Assembly: GCA_017886375.1 (NCBI GenBank)
Contig: JAGGNB010000113.1
Span: forward strand, 1 to 64,000
From: Octadecabacter sp.
Lineage (GTDB): Bacteria; Pseudomonadota; Alphaproteobacteria; Rhodobacterales; Rhodobacteraceae
Direction of reading: 5' to 3'
Length of the DNA stretch: 64,000 nucleotides
Both the position numbers and the translations under genes were made by a program. Shown in pieces: positions 31,505 to 42,175 of this stretch. The notes beneath the pieces are model-generated. The model did not search any database. It was given only the letters and a program-made list of their open reading frames with translations, and was not told where the DNA came from. Position 1 is the first letter of the stretch; every line of letters begins with the position of its first letter.

Positions 31505-31537
31505 TTGTGTACGCCTTGTGTACGCCTTGTGTACGCC
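31505..31537. repeat. Three perfect tandem copies of the 11-bp unit TTGTGTACGCC
   Basis: Read directly: 31505-31515, 31516-31526, 31527-31537. Confidence 0.95.
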
Positions 31538-31599
31538 CAAAATCCACCTGATTTCCCCACTAACCCTCGCTTCGGTTCTAATAACAAAGGAGAGAAACC

Positions 31600-31719
31600 A
31601 TGGAAGCAGCATTTTTAGTCGCCGTAAGCTCAGCGTTCTTGTGCGGCGTTGCACTGATGTACCTCGTAATGATGCGTACCGTAAAGAAGCGTTCCGCTGA
31701 AAGCGCGACGCCCGAGTAA
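31600..31719 (+). CDS. 39-aa single-TM small protein [39 protein letters not shown]
   Basis: RBS AAAGGAGAG, hydrophobic segment followed by basic tail, downstream terminator; unlisted in the ORF track. Confidence 0.65.
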   Translation: MEAAFLVAVSSAFLCGVALMYLVMMRTVKKRSAESATPE

Positions 31720-31736
31720 ACGTTCCAAAAACGCAA

Positions 31737-31764
31737 AAAGCCCCGCCAAAACTGGCGGGGCTTT
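31737..31764. terminator. Bidirectional rho-independent terminator
   Basis: AAAGCCCCGCC-aaaact-GGCGGGGCTTT between the convergent small ORF and the SBP gene. Confidence 0.9.
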
Positions 31765-31785
31765 CTAAATTTTATGACCTAAATC

Positions 31786-33336
31786 TTATGCGACGGACCA
31801 GCGTTCGGCCATACGTCCGTTGTCCATCTGCCAAACCCCACCGACGGTTTCCGGCGATGAGATACGGTTGTTCACAGCCTGCACGTTGTTCGCGAACATC
31901 GGAAGCAACACACCGCCATCGTCACGCAAGATCTGCTGCATCTCATGATACTGCTCACGGCGCGTATCACTATCAAGTTCAGCGCGTGCCAAAAGCAGAA
32001 GCTCTTGGAAGCGTGCAGAATCGTCGCTGTCCCACTGGCTGTCATTCCAAGGTGCATCTTGCTCGTAGGCGGTTGAGAACATCCAATCCTCAGTCGCGCG
32101 ACCCGACCAGTATGATGCGCAAAACGGCTTGTTCATCCAAACATTGGACCAATATCCATCAGCCGGTTCCTGCACCACGTTGATGTTGATTCCGCCTTGC
32201 GATGCAGACGCTTGGAAGAGCTGTGCCGCGTCAACAGCACCCTCAAACGCCGCATTGGAAGCCGACAAATCAATGTCCAGGCTATCGAGGCCAGCTTCGC
32301 GCAGATAGAACTTGGACTTGTCTGGATCAAATTCCAGTTGCTCCATTTCAGCATGGTAGTACTGGTTGGCTGGGCCAATCGGCGAATCGTTTCCGACAGT
32401 GCCGTGACCTTGAAGGATTTTGTCCACCATCTCTTGGCGATCCAGACCGTACTTTAGCGCGCGGCGCACATTTACATCACCGAACGGTGCAACATTCGTC
32501 AGCATCGGGAAGATGTAGTGCTGGTTGCCTGATACTTCTTGAATGCGCAACGCAGGGTTGGCGCGCAGCAGGCTTTCGGTTTTGAAATCGATCCGGTTGA
32601 TGGCATCAACCTGACCCGTCATCAGCGCGTTCATCCGTGCTGTATTGTCATTGATCGCGATGTATTCGATGTCATCAAAGTAGCCAGCGCTGTCACCTTT
32701 ATAGTGATCGGCATAACGCGTCGCAGTCATACGAACGCCCGGATCAAAGGCTGTTACTTGATACAATCCAGTACCGATACCCTGCGCGATTGCTTCTTCG
32801 ATCTGGCCCGCTGGGTACATAAGGATGTGATAGTCCGACAGCAAGTATGGCAAGTCAGCGTTACCGGCAGCAAGCGTCAGCTGCACTTGGTGTTCGGTAA
32901 TCTTCGTCATCTCAACGATGCTTTCGACAATCGGCTTGGCTGCAGACTTGGACTCTTCGCCAAGGTGCATTTGCAGCGATTCGATTACGTCGTCAGCGCC
33001 AAAGGACTTACCGTTATGGAACGTCACGCCCTGACGCAGATTGAACGTCCAGACTTTTGCGTCCGAACTTGCTTCCCAGCTTTCGGCCAATTCACCAACA
33101 AGGCTACCATCTGCTGCAACTTCAGTAAGACTATCAAAGACAGCGCCCTGTGCAGATGCGATCATATAAAGGTCTGAGTGGGTACGCGCATCCCAGCTAT
33201 CGGATGTGTTCGCGCCCGAAAGGCCCGCAGTTAACTTACCGCCACGCGTTTGCGCCCGAAGCGGCAAACCAGTGGCAGCGAGTACACCCGCCGCAACACC
33301 AGATTGCAGCAATCCACGTCTGCTAATTCCATACAT
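31786..33336 (-). CDS. Peptide/dipeptide ABC transporter substrate-binding protein with probable Tat signal
   Basis: MYGISRRGLLQSGVAAGVLAATGLPLRAQ; SBP family 5 pattern GVTFHNGKSFGADDVIESL. Confidence 0.9.
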   Translation of the reverse strand: MYGISRRGLLQSGVAAGVLAATGLPLRAQTRGGKLTAGLSGANTSDSWDARTHSDLYMIASAQGAVFDSLTEVAADGSLVGELAESWEASSDAKVWTFNLRQGVTFHNGKSFGADDVIESLQMHLGEESKSAAKPIVESIVEMTKITEHQVQLTLAAGNADLPYLLSDYHILMYPAGQIEEAIAQGIGTGLYQVTAFDPGVRMTATRYADHYKGDSAGYFDDIEYIAINDNTARMNALMTGQVDAINRIDFKTESLLRANPALRIQEVSGNQHYIFPMLTNVAPFGDVNVRRALKYGLDRQEMVDKILQGHGTVGNDSPIGPANQYYHAEMEQLEFDPDKSKFYLREAGLDSLDIDLSASNAAFEGAVDAAQLFQASASQGGININVVQEPADGYWSNVWMNKPFCASYWSGRATEDWMFSTAYEQDAPWNDSQWDSDDSARFQELLLLARAELDSDTRREQYHEMQQILRDDGGVLLPMFANNVQAVNNRISSPETVGGVWQMDNGRMAERWSVA

Positions 33337-33394
33337 ATTTTAGTTCTCCCTGAAGTGATTCTTCTTTTATAGCGCTTACTCTACGCCGATTTGG

Positions 33395-35038
33395 TCACAT
33401 GTTGTTAATGGCAGCATCACCAATATTGTCGACGCCCCGCTCTTTCAACAAATCCGACAGCCAATCAGGGTCCATTTCGGGGACCGAACTTAGCAGCAAA
33501 TCTGTGTAAGCATGATGTGGCGGCGTAAACATGGACGTTTTCGGCCCCTGTTCCACCACTTTGCCATCCTTCATTACCACAACCTCGTCTGCGATTGATT
33601 TCACAGTCGCGAGATCGTGCGTGATGAACATGTAGGACAGCCCGAGAGTGTCCTGTAGGTCTGCCAGCAGGCGCAAAATACCCTCGGCAACCAATTGATC
33701 CAATGCTGACGTCACTTCGTCGCAAATGATAAATTTCGGCTCAGCGGCCAGCGCACGGGCAATACCAATGCGCTGCTTTTGACCGCCCGAAAGTTCGGAC
33801 GGGAGTCTGTTAAAATACTGTGACGGCTCAAGCTCGATCTGATTGAGAAGATCGTTCACCCGCTCACGCTTTTTGGCACCCGTTAGGCCCATGTAGAATT
33901 GCACGGGACGACCAATAATCTGACCAATTGTCCTGCGCGGGTTCAGCGCGGTGTCGGCCATCTGATAGATCATTTGTGCCTGCCGCAGCTGTTCTTTGGA
34001 CCGCTTTTTGTAGTTAGCTGGTAGAACTTCGCCATCAAAAGCAATCTCACCCATACGCGGAGGCAACAGCCCCGTAATGCAGCGTGCGACGGTCGATTTA
34101 CCTGAGCCTGATTCGCCCACAACAGCCACAGTGCGGCCCGCGTGAATATCAAAACTCACTTCGTGCAGCACATCGGTCGTTCCATAGGCAGCCGTGATGT
34201 TGCGGACGGATACAACAGGCACCGAACCTTGCGGCACCGGTGGCTTGGTAGGTCGCTGGAATGCGCGAACCGCCCACAAAGACTTGGTGTATTCTTCCTG
34301 AGGGTCCGAAAGCATGGTGCGGGTGTCGGCCTCTTCAACTTCATCGCCCTTCAGCAGCACTTTGATCCGGTCCGCCATTTGCGCCACTACGGCAAGATCG
34401 TGGGTGATATAGATCGCAGCGGTGTCATATTCTTCCACGATTTGACGAATCGACGCGAGGACTTCGATCTGCGTCGTTACATCCAGCGCCGTTGTCGGTT
34501 CGTCAAAAATAATCAGATCGGGGCGGCACGACATCGCCATTGCCGTCATCGCACGCTGCAACTGGCCACCGGATACTTGGTGCGGGTAGCGAAACCCGAT
34601 CTCTTCGGGATTCGGGAGTCGCAGTTTTCGGTACAGTTCAACCCCGTCTTCGACACTTTCGCCGCGCCCGCTTACGCCATGCTGCACGGGTGCTTCAGTA
34701 TGTTGGTCGATAATCTTGTGCGCAGGATTAAACGACGCCGCGGCAGATTGCGCGACATAGGCAATGCGCTTGCCCAGTAAATTACGTTTTACCGCAGCGG
34801 ACGCGGTGACCAGATCAATACCGTCAAAAACGACCGACCCTTTGGAAATCCGAACGCCGTCGCGGGTATAGCCCATACACGCCAGACCGATGGTCGACTT
34901 GCCCGCACCGGACTCCCCGATCATTCCCAGCACTTCGCCCTTTTTCAGGGTCAGGCTACAGCCGTTGATAATCGGGTTCCACGTCTCGTCAGAACGGCCT
35001 TCGATCCAAAGGTCCTTGACGGTGAGAAGATCGCTCAT
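33395..35038 (-). CDS. Peptide ABC transporter ATPase, two fused ATP-binding domains (DppDF type)
   Basis: Two Walker A motifs (GESGAGKST, GESGSGKST) and two signature regions (VSGGQLQRA, LSGGQKQRI). Confidence 0.95.
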   Translation of the reverse strand: MSDLLTVKDLWIEGRSDETWNPIINGCSLTLKKGEVLGMIGESGAGKSTIGLACMGYTRDGVRISKGSVVFDGIDLVTASAAVKRNLLGKRIAYVAQSAAASFNPAHKIIDQHTEAPVQHGVSGRGESVEDGVELYRKLRLPNPEEIGFRYPHQVSGGQLQRAMTAMAMSCRPDLIIFDEPTTALDVTTQIEVLASIRQIVEEYDTAAIYITHDLAVVAQMADRIKVLLKGDEVEEADTRTMLSDPQEEYTKSLWAVRAFQRPTKPPVPQGSVPVVSVRNITAAYGTTDVLHEVSFDIHAGRTVAVVGESGSGKSTVARCITGLLPPRMGEIAFDGEVLPANYKKRSKEQLRQAQMIYQMADTALNPRRTIGQIIGRPVQFYMGLTGAKKRERVNDLLNQIELEPSQYFNRLPSELSGGQKQRIGIARALAAEPKFIICDEVTSALDQLVAEGILRLLADLQDTLGLSYMFITHDLATVKSIADEVVVMKDGKVVEQGPKTSMFTPPHHAYTDLLLSSVPEMDPDWLSDLLKERGVDNIGDAAINNM

Positions 35039-36237
35039 TCCTGTAACCCCGATGTCTTATGCAGCATCCAGTCGACAACGAAGTTGACTGCGACGGTCAG
35101 CAGCGCGATTGCGCCCGCTGCCAACAACGGAGTGACAGCTGCCGTCGGAATAAATGCCGCGAAATTGATGAACGGGCCAAGATCACGCACCATTGTGCCC
35201 CAATCCGCAAGAGGTGGCTGAATACCCACACCAAGGAATGACAGCGCCGCAATTGTCAGGAACACAAAGCAGAACCGCAGACCGAATTCTGCCAGCAGCG
35301 GTGCCATTGCGTTCGGCAGGATTTCCTTAAAGACAAGGTATCCCAAACCCTCACCACGCAGCTTTGCAGCCTCGATATAGTCCATCACCACGATGTTCAG
35401 ACCCACGGCGCGGGCCAGACGATAGACGCGTGTACTGTCGATCATCGCAATAATCAGCACCATGAAGATCGTCAGCGGCACGCCAAGTTTGACCGCCCAA
35501 GCACTGGCGATTGTCATCAGAAGCAGGGCGAAAATCAGCGATGGAATTGCCATCAACACATCAACGGACCGCGAGAGAAGTTGGTCAAGCCAGCCTTGTA
35601 ATGTCGCAGCCAGAAAACCCAGGCTGCCACCAATAAAGAACGCCAAACACGTCGTGATAAAGGCAATGCCGACAGTGTTACGTGCGCCATAGATCAAGCG
35701 ACTTAAGATATCGCGACCGATTTGGTCAGTGCCAAGCGGATAGGCGGGATCACCGCCCGCTGCGACATCACCGCCCGCCAACACATTCGCAGCACCGAGG
35801 ATTTCTGATTCGCCGTAGGGTGCGATGCTGCCCGCAAAAATCGCGGTGATTGCATAAAGGATGATCACAAGAATACCGAACGACGCGGTCAGCGGCATTG
35901 AGCGAAACAGCTTTTTGGTTGTCTCGGTTCCAACAGCGCGGCCCAATACGCGGAACAAGAACGCTGCGATACTAGCGATGATAAAGCCCTGCACCGCCCA
36001 GCGAAAGAAAATGACACCAGCGTTTGGCGTTCCAGCCTCGGTGATTTTGGGTTGGAAATAATAATAGACCGCCCAGACAAACAACGCAGCACCGAAGACA
36101 TATCCGAACGCAACGCCAAAGGTCATATCCCGAAACCTAGGTGCATTGCTGGTGATAGCCTGCCCCGCCAGACGGAACACATATGCGGCCACAAGAAGAC
36201 CCGCGATGACAATTGCAAACCAAACAAAGCCGCTCAT
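35035..36237 (-). CDS. Peptide ABC transporter permease (DppC type) with N-terminal extension
   Basis: YPLGTDQIGRDILSRLIYGARNTVGIAF core; about 130 aa of extra hydrophobic sequence before it. Confidence 0.9.
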   Translation of the reverse strand: MSGFVWFAIVIAGLLVAAYVFRLAGQAITSNAPRFRDMTFGVAFGYVFGAALFVWAVYYYFQPKITEAGTPNAGVIFFRWAVQGFIIASIAAFLFRVLGRAVGTETTKKLFRSMPLTASFGILVIILYAITAIFAGSIAPYGESEILGAANVLAGGDVAAGGDPAYPLGTDQIGRDILSRLIYGARNTVGIAFITTCLAFFIGGSLGFLAATLQGWLDQLLSRSVDVLMAIPSLIFALLLMTIASAWAVKLGVPLTIFMVLIIAMIDSTRVYRLARAVGLNIVVMDYIEAAKLRGEGLGYLVFKEILPNAMAPLLAEFGLRFCFVFLTIAALSFLGVGIQPPLADWGTMVRDLGPFINFAAFIPTAAVTPLLAAGAIALLTVAVNFVVDWMLHKTSGLQE

Positions 36238-37220
36238 TTTGGATGCCTCAGACGTGGGTTGGAGATGATGGACAGGACGTCCGCCGTCAGGTTCAGCAAA
36301 ATATACGCCGCCGCAAAGATCAGGCAGCACGCCTGCACCACAGGGATGTCGCGAATTTTTACGCTGTCCACAAACAGCTGTCCGATACCGGGATAAACGA
36401 ACACCACCTCAACCACGACCACACCCGTGATGAGATAGGCGAGGTTCAGTGCAACGACGTTAATGATCGGCGCCAGGGCATTGGGCAGCGCATGCACGAC
36501 GATCACCCGAATGGGCGACAGACCCTTAAGCCGCGCCATTTCAATATATGGCGAGGCCAGCAAACTGATAATCGCCGCGCGCGTCATGCGCATCATGTGC
36601 GCAGTAACAACAAGCGTCAGCGTCAGGGCAGGCAACATGGATTTCTCAAGCCGCTCAGAAAACGCCATGCCGTCATAGATATTAGACAGGCTAGGGAAGA
36701 TCGGGTTCAGCACCGCAAGGAAGAGGATCAGCACATATGCCATGAAAAATTCTGGGCTGGAGATTGAGCTGAGCGTGAACATGTTCGCCGCTTTGTCGAA
36801 TGCAGTGTTGCGATACAATGCTGCCAAGATGCCCAATGTCACAGCCAGCGGCACTGCGATACAGGCCGTCACTGCGGCCAGAAACATCGTATTCGATAAA
36901 CGTGGTGCTATCTGTTCGGCCACAGTCGTGGTGCCAGCGCCACCAAAGTTCGCAAAGTTCAGCTGCGCGAAACTCGTGCCAAGATCGAGGGTCAGCATCC
37001 CCTTGAGCCAAGTAAGATATCGCAAGACGAGGGGCTGATCGAGACCAAGGTCACGGCGAATGGTTGCAACGGATTCAGGTGTCGCGCCCTGCCCTAAAAT
37101 GGCTTCCGCAAAGTCACCTGGGAGCGAATTAACCGCGATAAAGATCACGATCGAGACGACAAACAGGGTAACGATCCCCAGTCCCAGGCGCTGAAGAACA
37201 ATCTTCAAGATTGAGAGCAA
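36234..37220 (-). CDS. Peptide ABC transporter permease (DppB type)
   Basis: LQRLGLGIVTLFVVSIVIFIAVNSLPGDFAEAILG...DLGLDQPLVLRYLTWLKGMLTLDLGTSF. Confidence 0.92.
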   Translation of the reverse strand: MLSILKIVLQRLGLGIVTLFVVSIVIFIAVNSLPGDFAEAILGQGATPESVATIRRDLGLDQPLVLRYLTWLKGMLTLDLGTSFAQLNFANFGGAGTTTVAEQIAPRLSNTMFLAAVTACIAVPLAVTLGILAALYRNTAFDKAANMFTLSSISSPEFFMAYVLILFLAVLNPIFPSLSNIYDGMAFSERLEKSMLPALTLTLVVTAHMMRMTRAAIISLLASPYIEMARLKGLSPIRVIVVHALPNALAPIINVVALNLAYLITGVVVVEVVFVYPGIGQLFVDSVKIRDIPVVQACCLIFAAAYILLNLTADVLSIISNPRLRHPK

Positions 37221-37275
37221 GCTTAGTCCCCCGTGGTTTTCGTTAGCGTAGCGTCATCGTCACAGCTTACAACCA

Positions 37276-38262
37276 TTAGTTTTTGATCACTTTTGTGATA
37301 GCAATCGCGTCCATTGACAGCACAAGTTCCGATGAGATGCCTGGTTCAGACAGGGCGTGGCCCGCTTTTGACACCATGATCAGGCGACTTGCAGGCCACA
37401 ACTCTGCAAGAGTGTGGGCCGAAACGGGCGGGCAGATCATATCGAACCTGCCTTGCACGATGATCCCGGGGATATGGGCAATTTTGTCCATATTGTTTAG
37501 GATTTGCTGATCCGCAGTCAGAAAACATCCATGGCTGAAATAATGATTTTCGAGCCGAGCGAATGCGCGTGCGTATTCCGCCGGGCCCGATCCACCCGCA
37601 CCAGTGCTATCAATTGATGCCAGCGCATTTTCCCATCCGGCCCATGCACGCGCGTAGCGAGTTTCCTTCATTGCATCACCAGAAAACAGTCGTCGGTGGT
37701 AGGCAGCGATCATGTCGCCCCTCTCCTCAACTGGAATCATGTTCTCGAAATTCTCCCAGACCTCAGGCCAAAACGCGCCCGCGCCGCCGCCGTAAAACCA
37801 ATCCAGTTCTCGTTGCGTGCTCAGGAACACACCGCGCAGGACCAAATGCAAAACGTGTTCTGGATGCGCCTGCGCGTAGATCAATGCCAGCGTCGCACCC
37901 CAGCTGCCACCAAACACGACCCAATCTGCGATCCCCAATGTGGTGCGAATAAGTTCAATGTCGGCAACCAGATGCCATGTCGTGTTGTTTTCAACACTGG
38001 CATGGGGACGGGAACGCCCGCAGCCGCGCTGATCAAACAGGATGATACGATACACCGCTGGGTTGAAATACCGCCGCATCATCGGGCTGCACCCACCGCC
38101 AGGCCCGCCATGAAAGACAACCACAGGGATCCCGTCAGGATTGCCACATTGTTCAACATAGATGCGATGTCCGTCCCCCACGTCCAACATTTGCTGATCG
38201 AACGGATCGATTGGTGCATAAAGATGCGACACCGCGCGTTTTTGTCCTGAGGCTTTGTCCAT
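37276..38262 (-). CDS. pip: Proline iminopeptidase (start likely MDKASGQKR)
   Basis: [61 protein letters not shown]. Confidence 0.92.
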   Translation of the reverse strand: MDKASGQKRAVSHLYAPIDPFDQQMLDVGDGHRIYVEQCGNPDGIPVVVFHGGPGGGCSPMMRRYFNPAVYRIILFDQRGCGRSRPHASVENNTTWHLVADIELIRTTLGIADWVVFGGSWGATLALIYAQAHPEHVLHLVLRGVFLSTQRELDWFYGGGAGAFWPEVWENFENMIPVEERGDMIAAYHRRLFSGDAMKETRYARAWAGWENALASIDSTGAGGSGPAEYARAFARLENHYFSHGCFLTADQQILNNMDKIAHIPGIIVQGRFDMICPPVSAHTLAELWPASRLIMVSKAGHALSEPGISSELVLSMDAIAITKVIKN

Positions 38263-38338
38263 ATTCAATCTATATAGTGACATAGATCTAATGCCCATTG
38301 TCGGGGCCCAATATCAGGGCAGAATTTTCAGAGGCCGT

Positions 38339-39085
38339 ATGCAAACCGCACAAACAACTGTCGATCCCGCAGAAATTGCCAAGTTCGAGGCCATGGCCGC
38401 TGAATGGTGGGATCTTGAGGGTAAATTCAAGCCGCTTCATATGCTCAACCCGACGCGGCTGGACTATATCACCCGCCAGATTGCGGCAGAATTTGATCGC
38501 GACTTGATGGCGGATAAGCCATTCGATGGCTTGCGGATTCTGGATATCGGCTGCGGTGGCGGATTGCTGTGCGAACCTATGGCGCGTCTTGGTGCGGATA
38601 TAGTCGGGGCTGATGCGGCGCAACGCAACATTCCAGTCGCCCAAGTCCACGCTGAACAATCTGGATTGGACATCGATTACCGTTTTACGACTGCCGAAGA
38701 CATGGCCGCGGCCGGTGAACAATTCGACATCGTGTTGAACATGGAAGTCGTGGAACACGTGGCGAACCCATTGTCCTATCTGACGGCCTGCCAGCAGTTG
38801 CTGAAACCTAAAGGACTGCACATCTGTTCGACCATCAACCGCAATCCGAAAAGTTTTGCGATGGCCATTGTTGGCGCGGAATACGTCATGCGCTGGTTGC
38901 CCAAAGGCACCCATGAATTCAACAAGTTCATCACGCCGGACGAATTGTTTGCGCTGCTGGAACAGGCGGGCCTTAATCCAGTAGATCGCAAAGGTTTCAA
39001 GTTCGATTTTTTGGGATGGAGCTGGTCAATCTCAGACAGCGACATGTCGGTTAATTACGTTACCGCAGCGCTGAAGCCTGCCTAA
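38339..39085 (+). CDS. ubiG: Ubiquinone biosynthesis O-methyltransferase UbiG
   Basis: [53 protein letters not shown]. Confidence 0.95.
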   Translation: MQTAQTTVDPAEIAKFEAMAAEWWDLEGKFKPLHMLNPTRLDYITRQIAAEFDRDLMADKPFDGLRILDIGCGGGLLCEPMARLGADIVGADAAQRNIPVAQVHAEQSGLDIDYRFTTAEDMAAAGEQFDIVLNMEVVEHVANPLSYLTACQQLLKPKGLHICSTINRNPKSFAMAIVGAEYVMRWLPKGTHEFNKFITPDELFALLEQAGLNPVDRKGFKFDFLGWSWSISDSDMSVNYVTAALKPA

Positions 39086-39867
39086 TAGCCATCCCGCACT
39101 ATGCCATAGATCGTTTCAGCGTGGGCAAATCCCATTTTACGGTACAAACGCCCTGCATCAGTGTCGGCCTCAGCCACAATGACAACGTCCGCATTTGGGG
39201 CACGGCCCAGCGCCCACAGCGCAGCGTGGCGCAAAAGTGCGCTACATATCCCACGTCTGCGATGTGTCGCCCGTGTTTCGACGGATTGATACCGCGCGAT
39301 GCTATCGTCGTGGAACATGCCCAACTGTGCGACGATCCGGTCCCCCTCGAACGCGCCGAACCATTGGCCAATCCCCTTGGTGATCTGATCACGCCGCCCC
39401 GCATTTCGCCGCGCCAGATAGGGGCCGTAGGATTTCGGATCGCGGCCCTCTTCAAGTCCGACTTCGGCTTGCAAGGCTTCGGCCTTCGTCCAATCATCAA
39501 TGCCATCCAAAGCCCGCACCGAAACACCGTCTGGCATCACAGCATCGCGCAATGAACCCTGCAAGGTCATCGTATCAAACCCGTCGAGCGTACAACCGAG
39601 ATCGCCAACCTCGCGCACCTTCAATGGGTCAAGATTTGGAATATCCCAAACAACCGACCGATGGGACGCGTCGGGAAAATGCGTCTCAAAAATCACAAAC
39701 GTCTCGGGTGCGGACAGCTTAGCATCGGACATAATCAACTGATTGCCCATCCAGAAATCCGGTTCCGTAGGGGTGAACTGAACGAGATAACCGTCGTGCT
39801 CTGTAAGATGGGATATCCCCGACAATGTAAGCAGTTCGCTGCGCATCGCGAGGGAGCGAAGGCTCAT
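39082..39867 (-). CDS. GNAT-family N-acetyltransferase
   Basis: [41 protein letters not shown]. Confidence 0.8.
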   Translation of the reverse strand: MSLRSLAMRSELLTLSGISHLTEHDGYLVQFTPTEPDFWMGNQLIMSDAKLSAPETFVIFETHFPDASHRSVVWDIPNLDPLKVREVGDLGCTLDGFDTMTLQGSLRDAVMPDGVSVRALDGIDDWTKAEALQAEVGLEEGRDPKSYGPYLARRNAGRRDQITKGIGQWFGAFEGDRIVAQLGMFHDDSIARYQSVETRATHRRRGICSALLRHAALWALGRAPNADVVIVAEADTDAGRLYRKMGFAHAETIYGIVRDGY

Positions 39868-40337
39868 TCCTCTTCGCTCAACTTAATCCGCAACTCCCGC
39901 ATGACGGGCAGGATCGGACGGACAGTTTCATATCCAACCTTTTCGACAGCCCGCGCAATGATCGGTGCGATGGCAGCCATCGCGGCATCCCGCGCACGAA
40001 AGCCCGCCGGGCTGATCGTTACCAACTTGCGCCGTGCATCTTCCCAGTCAGGTCGGATGTGCACGTAGCCGGAATTTTCAAGCTTGCGCAGTGTGTTCGT
40101 CATCGCCCCACGAGTCAGATGAAACGTCTGCGCCAACTGTGCGGGTGTTTTTTCAATCTGGGCACGGGCAAGATGATTGAGAACGGAAAAATGCGACAGC
40201 TCCATCCCCTTAGGCAGCGCCTTGGCGACAGTATTGCGTGCAAGCTGGTCCACAGTGAGGATTTCACTAAACAAGGCAACTGCGAGGCTGTCGGTCTGCT
40301 GATTCATTGGATTAGGGGTCACCAAACGGTCTGTCAT
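39864..40337 (-). CDS. MarR-family transcriptional regulator
   Basis: SHFSVLNHLARAQIEKTPAQLAQTFHLTRGAMTNTLRKLENSGYVHIRPDWEDARRKLVTIS. Confidence 0.9.
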   Translation of the reverse strand: MTDRLVTPNPMNQQTDSLAVALFSEILTVDQLARNTVAKALPKGMELSHFSVLNHLARAQIEKTPAQLAQTFHLTRGAMTNTLRKLENSGYVHIRPDWEDARRKLVTISPAGFRARDAAMAAIAPIIARAVEKVGYETVRPILPVMRELRIKLSEEE

Positions 40338-41139
40338 GAGTCAGCGCAGGAATACGCTTGCGCGCTTTAGACACGTCCTCAGTGTCAAAATCAACGAGCG
40401 TGACACCGCACTGAGTCCCAGCATCGGCCAAAACCGCGCCCCACGGCGATACCGCGAGTGAATGACCATGGGTTTTTCGCGCTTTGCCAGCACGTGCAGT
40501 GTGGGTGCCGGTCTGGGCCGCAGCCAGCACAAAACAGCCCGTTTCAATCGCACGGGCCCGCAGGAGGGTTTCCCAGTGCGCAGCCCCAGTGACGGGCGAA
40601 AACGCGGATGGCACCAACAAAATATCGGCCCCTGCTTTGGCAAGTGTCCTGTACAGATGCGGGAACCGCAGATCATAACAAATGCTCAGACCGACTTTGG
40701 CTAAACCCGCGTCTGCCACAACCGCTTGATCCCCCGGGGCGTAACCAGACGATTCGTTGTAGGTTTCTGCCTCACTCACCTGCACATCAAACATATGAAT
40801 TTTGTCGTAAGTCGCTGCGATTTGACCGTTCGGGTTGATCAGGAAGGATCGGTTCACAAACCGCCCATCCGCCCCACCTTTAAGCGCTAGAGATCCAATC
40901 GACAGCCAAATACCATAGGCCTTTGCCTTTGATTTCAATGCGATAAGCGTGTGGTCATCCTCTTGATGGCACAGAACCGCAGCTTGATGGGTGCGGTCCA
41001 TGCTGACGCAATTGGTTACTTCCGGCGTGCAAATAAGCGTCGCCCCCAACCCAGCCGCATCCGCGATCATCCCTTGGACAACCGTCAAATTTTCGGTCGG
41101 ATCATCGGACGACGTCAGCTGAAGCAGGGCAGCCTTCAA
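40312..41139 (-). CDS. Carbon-nitrogen hydrolase (nitrilase/omega-amidase-like)
   Basis: TPEVTNCVS (Glu), YDKIHMFD (Lys), VGLSICYDLRFPHLYRTLA (Cys). Confidence 0.9.
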   Translation of the reverse strand: MKAALLQLTSSDDPTENLTVVQGMIADAAGLGATLICTPEVTNCVSMDRTHQAAVLCHQEDDHTLIALKSKAKAYGIWLSIGSLALKGGADGRFVNRSFLINPNGQIAATYDKIHMFDVQVSEAETYNESSGYAPGDQAVVADAGLAKVGLSICYDLRFPHLYRTLAKAGADILLVPSAFSPVTGAAHWETLLRARAIETGCFVLAAAQTGTHTARAGKARKTHGHSLAVSPWGAVLADAGTQCGVTLVDFDTEDVSKARKRIPALTHDRPFGDP

Positions 41140-41393
41140 GCTTTCAAAAGCGTGTCGAGCTTGCCCGCGCGTTCCAGCGCAGACAGCTCGTCGCTACCAC
41201 CAATATGTTTTCCACCGATAAATATCTGCGGCACCGTCCGACCACCATTCGCACGTTGGGTCATTTCAGCGCGGCGCGACGGGTCCGACATGACATCAAC
41301 CTCCGCAAAGCTCACGCCTTTGGATGAAAGCAAACGCTTGGCGCGGTGGCAAAAGCCGCAGATCGGTGTGGTATAGATTTCGACGGTCGTCAT
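41136..41393 (-). CDS. grxC: Glutaredoxin 3
   Basis: VEIYTTPICGFCHRAKRLLSSKGVSF...GGRTVPQIFIGGKHIGGSDEL. Confidence 0.92.
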   Translation of the reverse strand: MTTVEIYTTPICGFCHRAKRLLSSKGVSFAEVDVMSDPSRRAEMTQRANGGRTVPQIFIGGKHIGGSDELSALERAGKLDTLLKA

Positions 41394-41424
41394 TGGGGGT
41401 CATCCTTTATCTGTTCGTTCCTAT

Positions 41425-42144
41425 TTAGGCATCCTTGACGACGCGGGCCAGTGCCAGCACGCAAACGTCATCCGCACCAGCGCTGTAACAGGCCTCGGCC
41501 GCGGCGGCGAAAGTAGCGCCAGACGTCATAACATCGTCAATTAAAAGCACCTTTCGCCCATTAAGTAGGGCCATGCGTTTCGGATTTGGGACAATTGCGC
41601 CGCTTAGGGCTTCAAACCGCTGATCGCGGGTGTGACCCTCAAGCGGAGCCGTTTTTTTGCGGCGAATCAAGGCATCAGGGCAATATTGCACACCAGCAAC
41701 CGCCGCCGTTTGCCCCGCAAGCAATGCGGCCTGATTGAATTTGCGTCTAAGCAGGCGAAAGCGATGCAACGGTACAGGAACAATTAGCGTTTCAGCTGTG
41801 ATGAGCGGCGCCGCAGCCCGCGCCAACCAAGGACCGGCTGCACGGGTCAAATCGGTACGGTCCCCGTGTTTGAGCGACAAAACCAACTGTCGCGCTTTTC
41901 CTTTATAGATCATCGCTGCGCGGCCTTTTGACCACGGACGCGCAATGACCATGCAGTCATCACATAATATGCCTGCCTCAGGCTCCCCTTGCCCGGGCAA
42001 TGGCGACCCGCATCCATCACAACACAGCCCGTCAATGAACGGCGTTTCCGCCCAACATGGTCCACACAACGCAAAATCAACTTCGGTGCGGGCTTCGCAC
42101 ATGACGCATTGCGGTGGATAGAGAATTTGGATCAGGCTTTGCAT
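41425..42144 (-). CDS. comF: ComF-family phosphoribosyltransferase
   Basis: N-terminal zinc cysteines CVMCEAR/CCDGCGSPL, PRPP motif VLLIDDVMTSGATFAAAAEA. Confidence 0.9.
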   Translation of the reverse strand: MQSLIQILYPPQCVMCEARTEVDFALCGPCWAETPFIDGLCCDGCGSPLPGQGEPEAGILCDDCMVIARPWSKGRAAMIYKGKARQLVLSLKHGDRTDLTRAAGPWLARAAAPLITAETLIVPVPLHRFRLLRRKFNQAALLAGQTAAVAGVQYCPDALIRRKKTAPLEGHTRDQRFEALSGAIVPNPKRMALLNGRKVLLIDDVMTSGATFAAAAEACYSAGADDVCVLALARVVKDA

Positions 42145-42175
42145 TATCGCCGATTTCTCCTACATGGCGGGCATG

